Source of the DNA: JAVKDP01 sp040222185
GTDB taxonomy: Bacteria > Bacteroidota > Rhodothermia > Balneolales > Balneolaceae
Length of the DNA stretch: 64,000 bases
Direction: 5' to 3'
NCBI GenBank assembly: GCA_040222185.1
Contig: JAVKDP010000044.1
Span: forward strand, 1-64,000
The position numbers and the translations under genes were made by a program. This document shows, piece by piece, positions 36,169 through 44,966 of this stretch. Within the stretch, counting starts at the first letter, position 1. Each line of letters opens with the position of its first letter. Below the pieces are notes generated by a model. It did not search any database. It saw only the letters and a list, made by a program, of their open reading frames with translations, and was not told where the DNA came from.

Positions 36169-37484
36169 ATGGCATCCCGAATATACTTAACACCAGCAAC
36201 CTTTTTTCCTGCTGGCACTATAGAATGTGCAAAACCAAGCTTATGAGATTCATTTTGGCGCTGTTCAATGTGAGGAACAACTCTGACTTCCCCTCCTAAA
36301 CCTACCTCGCCTATAAAGGCTGTTTGTTGATTAATTGATTTATCAATCAGGCTGGAAACAAGAGCACAACATACCCCAAGATCACCAGCAGGATCATTTA
36401 GTCTAAAACCACCAGCTATATTCAGGTACACATCATGATTAGAAAAACTATATCCAGCCCTTTTCTCCAAAACTGCGAGTAGTAATGCCAGCCTGTTTCG
36501 ATCAAAGCCATTTGCTGTTCTTTGTGGAGTACCATATGAAGATGGTGTAACCAAAGCCTGTACTTCTATCAGAAGCGGCCTGGAGCCTTCCATAGTACAT
36601 ACTACAGCATTTCCGCTAATTCCTTCTGTCTTATCTGAAAGAAATAGTTCAGATGGGTTCGTTACCTCAGACAACCCAACTTCATCCATCTTGAAAACAC
36701 CAACTTCTTGTGCAGGACCAAACCTGTTCTTCAAGCTCCGTAGTAATCGATAAGTATAATTCTTATCACCTTCGAACTGGAGAACCGTATCTACCATGTG
36801 TTCTAATACTCTTGGCCCGGCAATATCCCCTTCTTTAGTTACGTGCCCAATTACAATGGTTGTGATATTCTTTTTCTTAGCTAATTGCTGAAATAAAGCG
36901 GCGCATTCTTTTACCTGTTGAATACTTCCCGGCATGCTTTGCAATTCCGTACGAAACACGGTTTGTATGGAGTCTACTATTAATAAATCGGGACTAACAC
37001 TTTGCGCTTCATCAATAATTTTGTCAACCTGGGTTTCATTGTAAATGAGAAGGTTCTCGGATTGAACTCCAAGCCTTTGAGCACGCTGCTTGATTTGCCC
37101 AGCCGACTCCTCGCCTGCACAATAAAGTATATTTAGTTCAGGATTCGACTTGGCTATCTGGAGAGTTAATGTGCTCTTACCAATCCCTGGTTCTCCGCCA
37201 ATCAAGATATACGCTCCGGGTAGAAACCCTCCTCCAAGTACACGATCGAATTCAGAAATATTACTTAAAAAACGGGATTTTTCTGAAGTTTCAACTTCTG
37301 ATAACTTACGGGGAGACTCATTTCCTTCTAACCCACTTACTTTGGCTTTATGCTCAATGGGTTTAGATGAGGCCTTTTGCTCAACAAAAGTATTCCATTC
37401 GCTACAAGTCGGGCAGCTTCCAAGCCATTTTGGAGAGATGTGGCCACAAGATGAACATTCAAACTGAACTTTAGTTTTTGCCAC
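36150..37484 (-). CDS. radA: DNA repair protein RadA (Sms)
   Basis: 444 residues from a GTG start one base after the upstream gene's stop. RecA-like branch-migration helicase. The N-terminal zinc ribbon has Cys10, 13, 24 and 27 (CSSCG...CPTC); Walker A is GGEPGIGKST (96-105); the RadA-specific KNRFG motif is present in LLRSLKNRFGPAQEVG; the C-terminal third is Lon-protease-like (DVYLNIAGGFRLNDPAGDLG). Full length and intact. Its last codons lie within the terminator shared with rpsU. Confidence 0.97.
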   Translation of the reverse strand: MAKTKVQFECSSCGHISPKWLGSCPTCSEWNTFVEQKASSKPIEHKAKVSGLEGNESPRKLSEVETSEKSRFLSNISEFDRVLGGGFLPGAYILIGGEPGIGKSTLTLQIAKSNPELNILYCAGEESAGQIKQRAQRLGVQSENLLIYNETQVDKIIDEAQSVSPDLLIVDSIQTVFRTELQSMPGSIQQVKECAALFQQLAKKKNITTIVIGHVTKEGDIAGPRVLEHMVDTVLQFEGDKNYTYRLLRSLKNRFGPAQEVGVFKMDEVGLSEVTNPSELFLSDKTEGISGNAVVCTMEGSRPLLIEVQALVTPSSYGTPQRTANGFDRNRLALLLAVLEKRAGYSFSNHDVYLNIAGGFRLNDPAGDLGVCCALVSSLIDKSINQQTAFIGEVGLGGEVRVVPHIEQRQNESHKLGFAHSIVPAGKKVAGVKYIRDAIKKALG

Positions 37485-37485
37485 T

Positions 37486-38529
37486 CTAGTCCTTATTCTG
37501 AATCTCTACTACTTTCCTATTGATATACCAGGTGGTAGCCATCATCCCTAAAGCAATGGTTATGTAGTAACTAATTATCCTCCAAAGGAATAATGCTAAT
37601 CCAATAAATGAGTCTCTTGTAATTAATGGTCCCTGGAAAAGCACAAACAAACCTTCAACCCCACCACTTCCACCAGGTGTAGGTACTACAAGAAATGCAA
37701 GGTTCATTGCTAAACTTCGAAGTACAGAAAGAACTTCCTGTGCAGGTAATAAACTCAGGATAACAATTGTAGGCAAGGCAACCCGGGCCAACCAGGACAT
37801 TGTTGAAAAGAAGAATGCTTTTAGTAAAAAGCTCGGTGGTTTCTTGCGAAGCCTATGCGCATAACCCTCAAGGTTTTCAGCTTCTGCATTAATCTTTGTC
37901 TGAAATTTTCTCAGAAAAGGAAGCTTAAAAATCGACTTTATCACCTTTTTTATGGCTGACGGGTTTACTAATACACCATAGGCTAAAAGTCCGGCGTAGC
38001 TTAATAAAATGACATACAACAATATCATTGATGCTTCCCCAATCAAACCAATATTGGTAGGAACTACTTCATAGTAAATTCCTGAAATAAGGAGAACTGG
38101 TATTGCAATAGCGAAGTAAATCTGATCTAAAAGTACACTATATAATATTATCGCAGTTGCTTCCCCCAGTTTCAGCCCTTCTTTAGTCATTGCGTATGTT
38201 GCCATGGGAGCTCCACCAATCGTAGAAGGTGTAACTGCTGATGTGAAATCCCATGAGAGCATAACCCTAAATGAGGCCATCCAACCAATAACACCGCCTG
38301 AAAGAAACTTGATCTTAGCTGCAGAAAACCAAACCCTGAGAAATGATACAACTAATGCTATCACCAGGCCCGGCATACGTTTTGGTACAAGATGATCTAA
38401 TACACCAGGGGTATAAGTATAATAGATAACCGCAGCCATTGTAAAAATACTAAGCGATATAGAAATTACCAGATACTTTCTGGATATGAAATTCTGTGGT
38501 TGTTCTATATTTGTATCTTTATTACTCAA
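37486..38529 (-). CDS. UPF0104 / LPG-synthase transmembrane-type flippase-like protein
   Basis: 347 residues from a TTG start, with about eight membrane helices. SGGVIGWMASFRVMLSWDFTSAVTPSTIGGAPMATYAM and the late PTPGGSGGVEGLF are the hallmarks of the LPG_synthase_TM (AglD/UPF0104) family, related to the lipid-flipping half of MprF. It likely moves or handles a lipid-linked substrate in the inner membrane. One base separates its stop from the radA start, so the two are co-transcribed although their roles seem unrelated. Confidence 0.88.
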   Translation of the reverse strand: MSNKDTNIEQPQNFISRKYLVISISLSIFTMAAVIYYTYTPGVLDHLVPKRMPGLVIALVVSFLRVWFSAAKIKFLSGGVIGWMASFRVMLSWDFTSAVTPSTIGGAPMATYAMTKEGLKLGEATAIILYSVLLDQIYFAIAIPVLLISGIYYEVVPTNIGLIGEASMILLYVILLSYAGLLAYGVLVNPSAIKKVIKSIFKLPFLRKFQTKINAEAENLEGYAHRLRKKPPSFLLKAFFFSTMSWLARVALPTIVILSLLPAQEVLSVLRSLAMNLAFLVVPTPGGSGGVEGLFVLFQGPLITRDSFIGLALFLWRIISYYITIALGMMATTWYINRKVVEIQNKD

Positions 38530-38556
38530 ACAGTGATTTTCAGTTTTCTCAAGTAT

Positions 38557-38588
38557 AAAAAAAGCCTTGCAAGAAACCCTGCAAGGCT
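38557..38588 (-). terminator. Intrinsic terminator of the aldolase gene
   Basis: Arms AGCCTTGCA (38563-38571) and TGCAAGGCT (38580-38588) enclose an 8-base loop. On the minus strand the hairpin ends in a run of T residues (A tract 38557-38563 on the plus strand). It lies 20 bases past the aldolase stop. Confidence 0.9.
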
Positions 38589-38608
38589 ACAATTATTTTA
38601 CGAAAAAG

Positions 38609-39685
38609 TTACGCCAAAGTAATCTCATCGTTTAAATAAACATCCTGGATCATATTGAGTAGTTTTACTCCTTCACCAATTGGACGTTGGAACGCTTTAC
38701 GACCACTAATTAGCCCCATTCCTCCTGCTCTTTTGTTAATTACAGCAGTTTTTACTGCATCAGCAAAATCGTTTGAACCAGATGCACCACCAGAATTTAT
38801 CAAACCAGCGCGACCCATAAAGCAGTTAGCTACCTGGTAACGAGTTAGATCAATTGGGTGATCGGAAGTAAGTTCTGTGTAAATTCTATCATCAAGTTTA
38901 CCATAGCTCGAATCTCCTGAGTTCAGCGCTTTGTAGCCACCATTGTTGGTTGGTTGCTTTTGCTTAATAATATCAGCACCAATAGTAGTTCCAATATGAT
39001 TAGCCTGACCCGTTAAATCTGCAGATGTGTGATAATCAACACCATCAACTTTGAATGCATCATTACGAGTATAACACCAAAGAATAGTAGCCATTCCCAG
39101 TTCGTGAGCATATGCAAATGCCTGAGCAACTTCCTGGATTTGTCTGTTCGATTCGCTTGAACCAAAATAAATGGTTGCACCAACAGCAGCAGCACCCATA
39201 TCATATGCCTGATCTATGTTACCATACATGATCTGATCAAATGTATTTGGGTATGTCAGTAACTCGTTATGATTAATTTTCACAACAAAAGGAATCTTAT
39301 GGGCATATTTACGAGACACAATTCTTAATGCTCCAAAAGTAGACGCCACAGCGTTACATCCAGACTCAATTGCTAACTTCACGATATTCTCAGGATCAAA
39401 ATAATCCGGGTTTGGTGCAAAAGATGCTCCACCAGAATGCTCAATTCCTTGATCTACAGGAAGAATAGAAACGAAACCCGTTCCACCAAGTCGTCCTGTT
39501 GTAAATAATCTTTCTAAATTTCCTAAAACCCTGTTATTACGATCAGAAATAGACCAGATATCATCTACAAATGTTGCAGAAGGTATTGCTAGACGGTCTG
39601 TACTGATTGTTTTACTTTCGTGAGCTAAAAGATAAGAAGCTTCATCTCCAAGAAGCTCTTCAATCTTCGATGTATCAAGTGACAT
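38609..39685 (-). CDS. fbaB: Fructose-bisphosphate aldolase, class I (DhnA/FbaB type)
   Basis: 358 residues. Splits fructose-1,6-bisphosphate in glycolysis, or condenses the trioses in gluconeogenesis, through a Schiff base. The motif FVSILPVDQGIEHSGGASFAPNPDYFDPENI and the strand FVVKINHNELLTYPN, with the lysine region of the DhnA/FbaB family, are present, and no class II zinc motifs occur. Length matches FbaB-type enzymes. Single-gene unit with its own terminator and a putative promoter just upstream. Confidence 0.93.
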   Translation of the reverse strand: MSLDTSKIEELLGDEASYLLAHESKTISTDRLAIPSATFVDDIWSISDRNNRVLGNLERLFTTGRLGGTGFVSILPVDQGIEHSGGASFAPNPDYFDPENIVKLAIESGCNAVASTFGALRIVSRKYAHKIPFVVKINHNELLTYPNTFDQIMYGNIDQAYDMGAAAVGATIYFGSSESNRQIQEVAQAFAYAHELGMATILWCYTRNDAFKVDGVDYHTSADLTGQANHIGTTIGADIIKQKQPTNNGGYKALNSGDSSYGKLDDRIYTELTSDHPIDLTRYQVANCFMGRAGLINSGGASGSNDFADAVKTAVINKRAGGMGLISGRKAFQRPIGEGVKLLNMIQDVYLNDEITLA

Positions 39686-39717
39686 ATCTATGTAATTTGT
39701 AATTAATTTTTAAGAGA

Positions 39718-39725
39718 CAAAAATA
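39718..39725 (-). promoter_or_regulatory. Possible -7 element for the aldolase gene
   Basis: Reads TATTTTTG on the minus strand, a match to TAnnTTTG, 33 bases before the aldolase ATG. A -33 TTTG is not evident at the right spacing. Confidence 0.35.
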
Positions 39726-39827
39726 TATGAGTTAATATGTGAAATGACTAACTCAAGTTAAATTGAACATCATTCATCGTACTCATTGAGATCAATTTTC
39801 TTATCTTTTATGAATACTTTATGAACT

Positions 39828-40817
39828 ATGAAAATTGATACTATAACACTTCCCGAAAAACCGCTTTTCCTTGCTCCGATGGAAGATGTGACGGATTCAC
39901 CATTCCGACAGATCTGTAGAGCTAAGGGAGCTGACATTGTATTCACTGAGTTCATAAGCTCTGAAGCATTAATTCGGGATTCAGATATAGCCATCCACAA
40001 AATGAGTTATACTGAGAGTGAAAGACCTTTTGGAATCCAGATTTTTGGTGGAAGAGAAGAAGCTATGGAAGGCGCAGCAAAGGTAGCTGAAAATAACAAC
40101 CCTGATTTAGTTGATATCAATTTTGGATGTCCGGTCTATAAAGTAGTAAATAAAGGCGCAGGTGCTGCATGCTTGAAAGACCTTGGAATGATGGAGCGAA
40201 TGGCCGGTACTGTTGTTGATGCAGTTCAAAACAAACCTGTAACCGTAAAAACACGTTTAGGTTGGGATGATAGTACCATTCGAATCCAGGAGGTTGCACT
40301 AATGCTTCAGAGAGTAGGTGTAAAAGCATTGACGGTACACGCCCGAACGAGAGCACAAAAATATACCGGAGATGCCCGATGGGAATGGTTAAAAAAACTT
40401 CGAGACACTCCTGGTCTTGAGATTCCAATTATTGGAAATGGTGATGTTACATCACCTGAACTAGCCAAGAAAATGTTTGATGAAACCGGGGTAGATGGTG
40501 TAATGATTGGCCGAGGGGCCATAGGTAATCCATGGATTTTCGAACAAACCCGCCATTATATTGAGACAGGAGAGTTACTCCCTCAACCTACTCTCCAGGA
40601 ACGCCTTGAGTTATGTGCTGAACAACTTCGTTTATCTGTAGCTCACCAGGGTGAGAAGTATGGAGTCATCATAATGAAAAAGCACTATGGACAATATCTA
40701 AAAGGTATTCGAAATGGTAAGAAGCTCAGAATGGAGCTTATGGCTCATTCAGAAATGCAGCCTATTCTTGAAATTTTACTGAACTTCAAAGAAGAAGAAT
40801 TTTACGCTGTAGTTTAA
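39828..40817 (+). CDS. dusB: tRNA-dihydrouridine synthase (DusB type)
   Basis: 329 residues. FMN-dependent reduction of uridine in the tRNA D-loop. It shows the N-terminal TIM-barrel strand LFLAPMEDVTDSPFRQI, the catalytic region VDINFGCPVYKVVNKGAG with Cys101, the tRNA/FMN-binding KTRLGW, VHARTRAQKYTG and GNGDV, and the C-terminal helical domain. The GCPVYKV form is that of DusB/Nifr3. Monocistronic, followed by a short gene with its own ribosome-binding site. Confidence 0.95.
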   Translation: MKIDTITLPEKPLFLAPMEDVTDSPFRQICRAKGADIVFTEFISSEALIRDSDIAIHKMSYTESERPFGIQIFGGREEAMEGAAKVAENNNPDLVDINFGCPVYKVVNKGAGAACLKDLGMMERMAGTVVDAVQNKPVTVKTRLGWDDSTIRIQEVALMLQRVGVKALTVHARTRAQKYTGDARWEWLKKLRDTPGLEIPIIGNGDVTSPELAKKMFDETGVDGVMIGRGAIGNPWIFEQTRHYIETGELLPQPTLQERLELCAEQLRLSVAHQGEKYGVIIMKKHYGQYLKGIRNGKKLRMELMAHSEMQPILEILLNFKEEEFYAVV

Positions 40818-40896
40818 TTTTCGCTGTAGCATATTTAATTGAATCTTTTCTAAAAACAGTACGTACTTCGCTTGCAGAACAAAAAAGGAGATTGTC

Positions 40897-41100
40897 ATGT
40901 TAGCAAGACTAGCCAGAGTTTTAAAATCTTTTGTAGGAGTTGCAGGAGCCACTGCAACACCGGTAAAAGCAATAACAGGTATTGTATTGAGTATGATTGT
41001 CCCTTACCTGCTTTATGCTTTTCTAGGCGGTATTGGAATAGCTTTAGCCATTGTAGGAATAGGCTGGGCGATTTGGTATTTCGCTAAAAAGAAAAAGTAA
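40897..41100 (+). CDS. Small two-helix membrane protein, function unknown
   Basis: 67 residues. An amphipathic start (MLARLARVLKSFVGVAG) is followed by two hydrophobic helices separated by a glycine turn (FLGGIG) and a basic tail (FAKKKK). A good ribosome-binding site, AAAGGAG, stands 7 bases before the ATG, which supports real translation and decides this frame over an overlapping 71-codon frame beginning at 40872. No family was recognised. It converges on serS with one base between stops. Confidence 0.65.
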   Translation: MLARLARVLKSFVGVAGATATPVKAITGIVLSMIVPYLLYAFLGGIGIALAIVGIGWAIWYFAKKKK

Positions 41101-41101
41101 C

Positions 41102-42370
41102 CTAGAGATACTCTCTTCCAAAAAAGTCTTTCAGTACCTTTGGCACTCTCACCTTACCATTCTCTTCCTGGTAAGCTTCCAGTATGGCAGATACAACTCT
41201 TGGTAATGCCAATGCAGACCCATTTAGTGTATGGACCATTTCAGTACTCTTTTCCTCTTTCCTATAGCGAAGCTGCATCCTTCTGGCCTGAAAGCTTTCG
41301 AAATTAGAACAAGAACTCACTTCTAACCATCTCTTTTGCCCTGGGCTCCATACTTCCAGATCGTACTTCTTGCTTTGAGTAAAACCCATATCCCCAGTAC
41401 ACATCAATAAAGTTCTGTACGGTAGATCAAGTGCCTGTAACAGATTTTCAGAGTGTTGCCTCAAACTTTCTAACTCATCGTATGATGTTTCAGGCTTTAC
41501 AATCTTGACTAATTCAACTTTATCAAATTGATGAAGACGATTTAGACCGCGAACATCTTTTCCATAAGAACCAGCTTCTCTTCTCCAGCAGGGTGTGCTA
41601 CATACATACTTTATGGGTAAATCTTTCTCTGCTATAATTTCATCCCGATGGAAATTTGTAACTGGCACCTCTCCTGTAGGGATTGCAAAAAAATCATCGC
41701 GAGGAATAACATACATCATGTCCTCTTTATCCGGAATCTGTCCGGTTCCCCTTGCTGAATCTTCATTAATAAAATATGGAGCCTGTAATTCAGTATACCC
41801 TGCCTTGATGCCTTCGTTTATAAAGAAATTAATGAGCGCTCTTTGTAGTTGAGCTACAGCTCCAACATAAAATGGGAATCCAGCTCCGGTTACTTTCACA
41901 CCACGCTCAAAATCTACCCATCCATAGCGTTCAACAATTTCCCAATGAGGTTTCCTCCAGTCCTGCTGATTAGGTTCACCCCAGCTTCCATAGACTTCAT
42001 TTTCCTTTTCTGTTGATCCAATCGGAACGGTTGAGTGAGGTACATTTGGAATTTTATACAATAGACTCTCACGCGCTTCCTGGACCGTTTTCAGATCTTC
42101 TTCTAACTTCTTTACTTCCTCTTTCAAGCTGGATGTTTCAGCAATAATTGCCTGGGCTTCTTCTTTTTTGCCCTGCCCCATTAAAGACCCGATTTCCTTG
42201 GCCTTTACATTACTTTCATTCCTTAGATGATCTACTTTATGTACTATAGAACGCCATTCTTCATCTTTGATAAGAACTTCATCTACAATTGCTGATGATT
42301 TTTCCCCTTTTGCTAACATTCCCTTTTCAACACGTTCTTTATTAGCTCTGATAAAGTTTATATCCAGCAT
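41102..42370 (-). CDS. serS: Seryl-tRNA synthetase
   Basis: 422 residues. The N-terminal antiparallel coiled-coil arm (about 28-100) binds the tRNA-Ser long arm. The class II catalytic core has TELQAPYFINEDS, motif 2 CWRREAGSYGKDVRGLNRLHQF and motif 3 near ALPRVVSAILEAYQ. Complete, normal length. The ATG start follows from the conserved MLDINFIR beginning. Confidence 0.97.
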   Translation of the reverse strand: MLDINFIRANKERVEKGMLAKGEKSSAIVDEVLIKDEEWRSIVHKVDHLRNESNVKAKEIGSLMGQGKKEEAQAIIAETSSLKEEVKKLEEDLKTVQEARESLLYKIPNVPHSTVPIGSTEKENEVYGSWGEPNQQDWRKPHWEIVERYGWVDFERGVKVTGAGFPFYVGAVAQLQRALINFFINEGIKAGYTELQAPYFINEDSARGTGQIPDKEDMMYVIPRDDFFAIPTGEVPVTNFHRDEIIAEKDLPIKYVCSTPCWRREAGSYGKDVRGLNRLHQFDKVELVKIVKPETSYDELESLRQHSENLLQALDLPYRTLLMCTGDMGFTQSKKYDLEVWSPGQKRWLEVSSCSNFESFQARRMQLRYRKEEKSTEMVHTLNGSALALPRVVSAILEAYQEENGKVRVPKVLKDFFGREYL

Positions 42371-42559
42371 CCTTCTTCTGCTTTTAAGTTTTTAAATATT
42401 CCCAGAAGATAAGACCAAATACGGAAATGGATGTTCTTTTTTTGAAGGAATTTTCTTCATTCTTTTTAACATCATGAAATGGTATTGAAATTTGTTTGCC
42501 TAAATAAATTAGGCTATTTTTCCAAAGTCATAGAAATTTTAGGAATAAAGGTTTACTAC

Positions 42560-43039
42560 ATGACTCACCTGCTTGATGAAATTGACATTGCTATCCTTAA
42601 TCACCTCCAAAAAAACGGGCGTGCCCAAAGAAACAAAATTGCTGAATTAGTTGGACTTTCAGTGCCCTCTGTTTCTGAGCGTATGAAAAAGCTTGAAGAA
42701 CGAGGTTTAATTGAAGGGTACTATGCTGTACTTAACAGCAAAGATTTCAATTTTGATATCACTGCATATCTCTTTGTTCAAGTAGATGGATCTGAACATT
42801 ATTCAAATTTTGTTGATAAGATATCAGAAGAACAAGAAATACTAGAATGCCACTCTATTACGGGAGATGGTTCTCACCTGCTTAAAGTTCGCACAAAAAA
42901 TACATCTTCCTTTGAGAAGCTTCTTTCAAAAATTCAGTCATGGGATGGTGTAGATAAGACCAGATCAAACCTTGTACTTTCAAGCTTCAAAGAAACCCGA
43001 TCATTGCCTATCGAGCAGGCAACAGAGATGATTAAATAA
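42560..43039 (+). CDS. Lrp/AsnC-family transcriptional regulator
   Basis: 159 residues from the ATG at 42560, preferred over an ATG 81 bases upstream because it gives the normal family start (LLDEIDIAILNHLQKNGRAQRNKIAELVG) and is preceded by AAAGG. The N-terminal helix-turn-helix (residues 5-55) is followed by the RAM/AsnC ligand-binding domain with the typical VQVDG...ECHSITGDGSHLLKV pattern. Target and effector are unknown; Lrp proteins usually sense amino acids. A hairpin follows its stop. Confidence 0.9.
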   Translation: MTHLLDEIDIAILNHLQKNGRAQRNKIAELVGLSVPSVSERMKKLEERGLIEGYYAVLNSKDFNFDITAYLFVQVDGSEHYSNFVDKISEEQEILECHSITGDGSHLLKVRTKNTSSFEKLLSKIQSWDGVDKTRSNLVLSSFKETRSLPIEQATEMIK

Positions 43040-43066
43040 CTACTTATTTATTCAAATAAGGTTATT
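43035..43066 (+). other. A/T-rich hairpin after the lrp-like gene
   Basis: AATAAC-ta-CTTATTT (43035-43049) pairs with AAATAAG-GTTATT (43054-43066) across a 4-base loop, with a two-base bulge. It covers the lrp stop codon. There is no T tract and it is A/T-rich, so it is either a weak terminator or an operator-like inverted repeat before the sigma-54 activator. Confidence 0.4.
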
Positions 43067-43122
43067 AAACATCCTCAGATTCATTACCTTTACGACAATC
43101 TGTCATGTGTAAGAATTAAGAT

Positions 43123-44418
43123 ATGGATCGAGAAGTCTTTCAAGAGCAATTTGGTTTAATAGGAAAGTCTGCTGCAATAAAGCAGGTAGTTGATAAAATA
43201 ATGCAGGTTTCTAAAACCGATATCACTGTATTGTTACAAGGTGAAAGTGGTGTAGGAAAAGATGTAACCGCCCGTGCTATTCATGGATTAAGCGATAGGA
43301 AGCGTAACGATCTCGTAATTGTAAATTGCGGTGCTATCCCCGAAGGAATTATAGAAAGCGAACTTTTCGGCCACGAAAAGGGAGCTTTTACTGGAGCCAA
43401 TGATAGCAGGCAAGGATATTTTGAAAAAGCTGATGGTGGGACCATCTTTTTAGATGAAATCGGTGATACTCCTAAAAGTGTACAGGTTAAGCTATTACGA
43501 GTACTGGAAAATGGTGAGTACTTCAGAGTAGGATCTAGTAAGGTTCAAACAACTGATGTCCGATTGATTGCAGCTACTAACAGAGACCTTTGGCAAATGG
43601 TGCAGGAAGGTACATTTAGAGAAGATCTTTACTACCGGTTAGATACTGTTCAAATTTCACTACCTCCTCTTAGAGAACGGCAGGAAGATGTAATTCCAAT
43701 TTTCAGAAAGTTTGTTGAGGATTTTTCTGCCCGATACGATTCTGTTTTTAAAGGCTTCTCAGATGATGCTCGTGAGTTACTCAGTTCATACCGATGGCCT
43801 GGTAATATCCGTGAACTTAGAAATGTGGCTGAGCAACTAGTCGTACTAGAAAAATCTCAATTTATCGATACTGAGCGTCTTCAAAAGTATTTGAAAGGAA
43901 GGCAACATGAGGGTTCTCCTGATAATCTGCCTATGGTATCTGAACCGGGTTCCAACACATCTGATGACAGATCAGACTTTGAAAGAAGAGATCGCGAACT
44001 TGTTTACAGGGCCCTGGTTGAATTAAGTAGTGATATCAGTGATGTAAAAAAGATGCTCGGCAATTTTATTTATTCTACAATATCAAATAAAGGTATCAAA
44101 GCTCTTCCTCCTCATCAGCAAGACTTTGAAACTCCAGAACCTGAACTTAATATAAACCTGGGAAACCAAACGTTATTAGGAATGAGTTCGGTTCCCAATT
44201 CGAGAGCAAATCAGGAGTCCGAGATTATTGAACCTGAAGAGCAGGAAGTCTCTCAGTTTTTTGATACCAATGAGATTCCTTCGATTGAAGAAACTGAACA
44301 ATTTTTAATCAAAAAGGCACTTCAGAAGTTTGATGGAAATAGAAGAAAAGCATCTGAGACTCTGGGCATAAGTGAAAGAACACTCTATAGAAAACTGGAT
44401 CAATATGGGCTTGCGTAA
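43123..44418 (+). CDS. Sigma-54-dependent transcriptional activator (AAA+ with Fis-type HTH)
   Basis: 431 residues. The AAA+ domain begins at residue 1, with no receiver or GAF sensor before it. Walker A is GESGVGKD (40-47), the sigma-54 contact loop GAFTGA is intact (87-92), Walker B reads GGTIFLDEIGD, and WPGNIRELRNVAEQL precedes a linker of about 130 residues. The C-terminal Fis-type HTH has GNRRKASETLGISERTLYRKL (409-429). It should open sigma-54 promoters. Its 3' end overlaps the lptE-like gene by 14 bases, an arrangement I recall in other Bacteroidetes. Confidence 0.94.
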   Translation: MDREVFQEQFGLIGKSAAIKQVVDKIMQVSKTDITVLLQGESGVGKDVTARAIHGLSDRKRNDLVIVNCGAIPEGIIESELFGHEKGAFTGANDSRQGYFEKADGGTIFLDEIGDTPKSVQVKLLRVLENGEYFRVGSSKVQTTDVRLIAATNRDLWQMVQEGTFREDLYYRLDTVQISLPPLRERQEDVIPIFRKFVEDFSARYDSVFKGFSDDARELLSSYRWPGNIRELRNVAEQLVVLEKSQFIDTERLQKYLKGRQHEGSPDNLPMVSEPGSNTSDDRSDFERRDRELVYRALVELSSDISDVKKMLGNFIYSTISNKGIKALPPHQQDFETPEPELNINLGNQTLLGMSSVPNSRANQESEIIEPEEQEVSQFFDTNEIPSIEETEQFLIKKALQKFDGNRRKASETLGISERTLYRKLDQYGLA

Positions 44419-44920
44419 ACTAATTCTTCTGACTTCCGTTGTTGCGATTATCTCTTTTTCAGGTTGTTTAAGGTATAGCTTTACAGGTGCATCAATACCT
44501 GAAGGTGTAAAGACTGTTTATATCCCTTTTTTTCCTGATCAGTCCAACAGCGGTTTAGGGGATTTAAGCGATCGCCTAAACGAAGCATTGATTGATCGCT
44601 TCATAAATCAGAGTAAACTGCAATTAGCTAACTCTGAAGAAAATGCTGACGCTCTTATTGATGGTACAATCATTACCTATAGTAACCGACCTTTTAGTAT
44701 TGGTGGAGATGAACAAGCCAATCAAAACCAGGTTATTGTGAGTGTTAATGCTTCGTTTATTTATAAAACTGATGACGCACCACTATGGGATAAATCTTTC
44801 CAGGGAACCTTTACATTTGATCCTACCGATGACCCGATAAACGGTGAAAGAGATGCTGCTAATGAGGCCCTTGATCAGATCGCAAACAATATGTTTAACG
44901 ATGCAGTAAGTAGTTGGTAA
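44405..44920 (+). CDS. LptE-like LPS-assembly lipoprotein
   Basis: 171 residues from the ATG at 44405, which begins a lipoprotein signal (MGLRKLILLTSVVAIISFSG then Cys21). LRYSFTGASIPEGVKTVYIPFF followed by LSDRLNEALIDRFINQSKL matches the LptE/LPS-assembly family, which plugs the LptD barrel and delivers LPS to the outer leaflet. The ATG lies within the 3' end of the sigma-54 activator gene, so the two are coupled. The earlier in-frame ATG at 44372 would add 11 residues with no signal features. Confidence 0.85.
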   Translation: MGLRKLILLTSVVAIISFSGCLRYSFTGASIPEGVKTVYIPFFPDQSNSGLGDLSDRLNEALIDRFINQSKLQLANSEENADALIDGTIITYSNRPFSIGGDEQANQNQVIVSVNASFIYKTDDAPLWDKSFQGTFTFDPTDDPINGERDAANEALDQIANNMFNDAVSSW

Positions 44921-44966
44921 TTTGCTTTGACAGTAAACACTCGGTGCCCTATCATTGACTAAATTT

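Noticed and set aside
40872..41087. 71-codon plus-strand frame overlapping the small membrane protein
   Set aside because: The frame beginning at 40897 has the ribosome-binding site and a coherent two-helix membrane protein; this one has a Cys-rich, unordered product.
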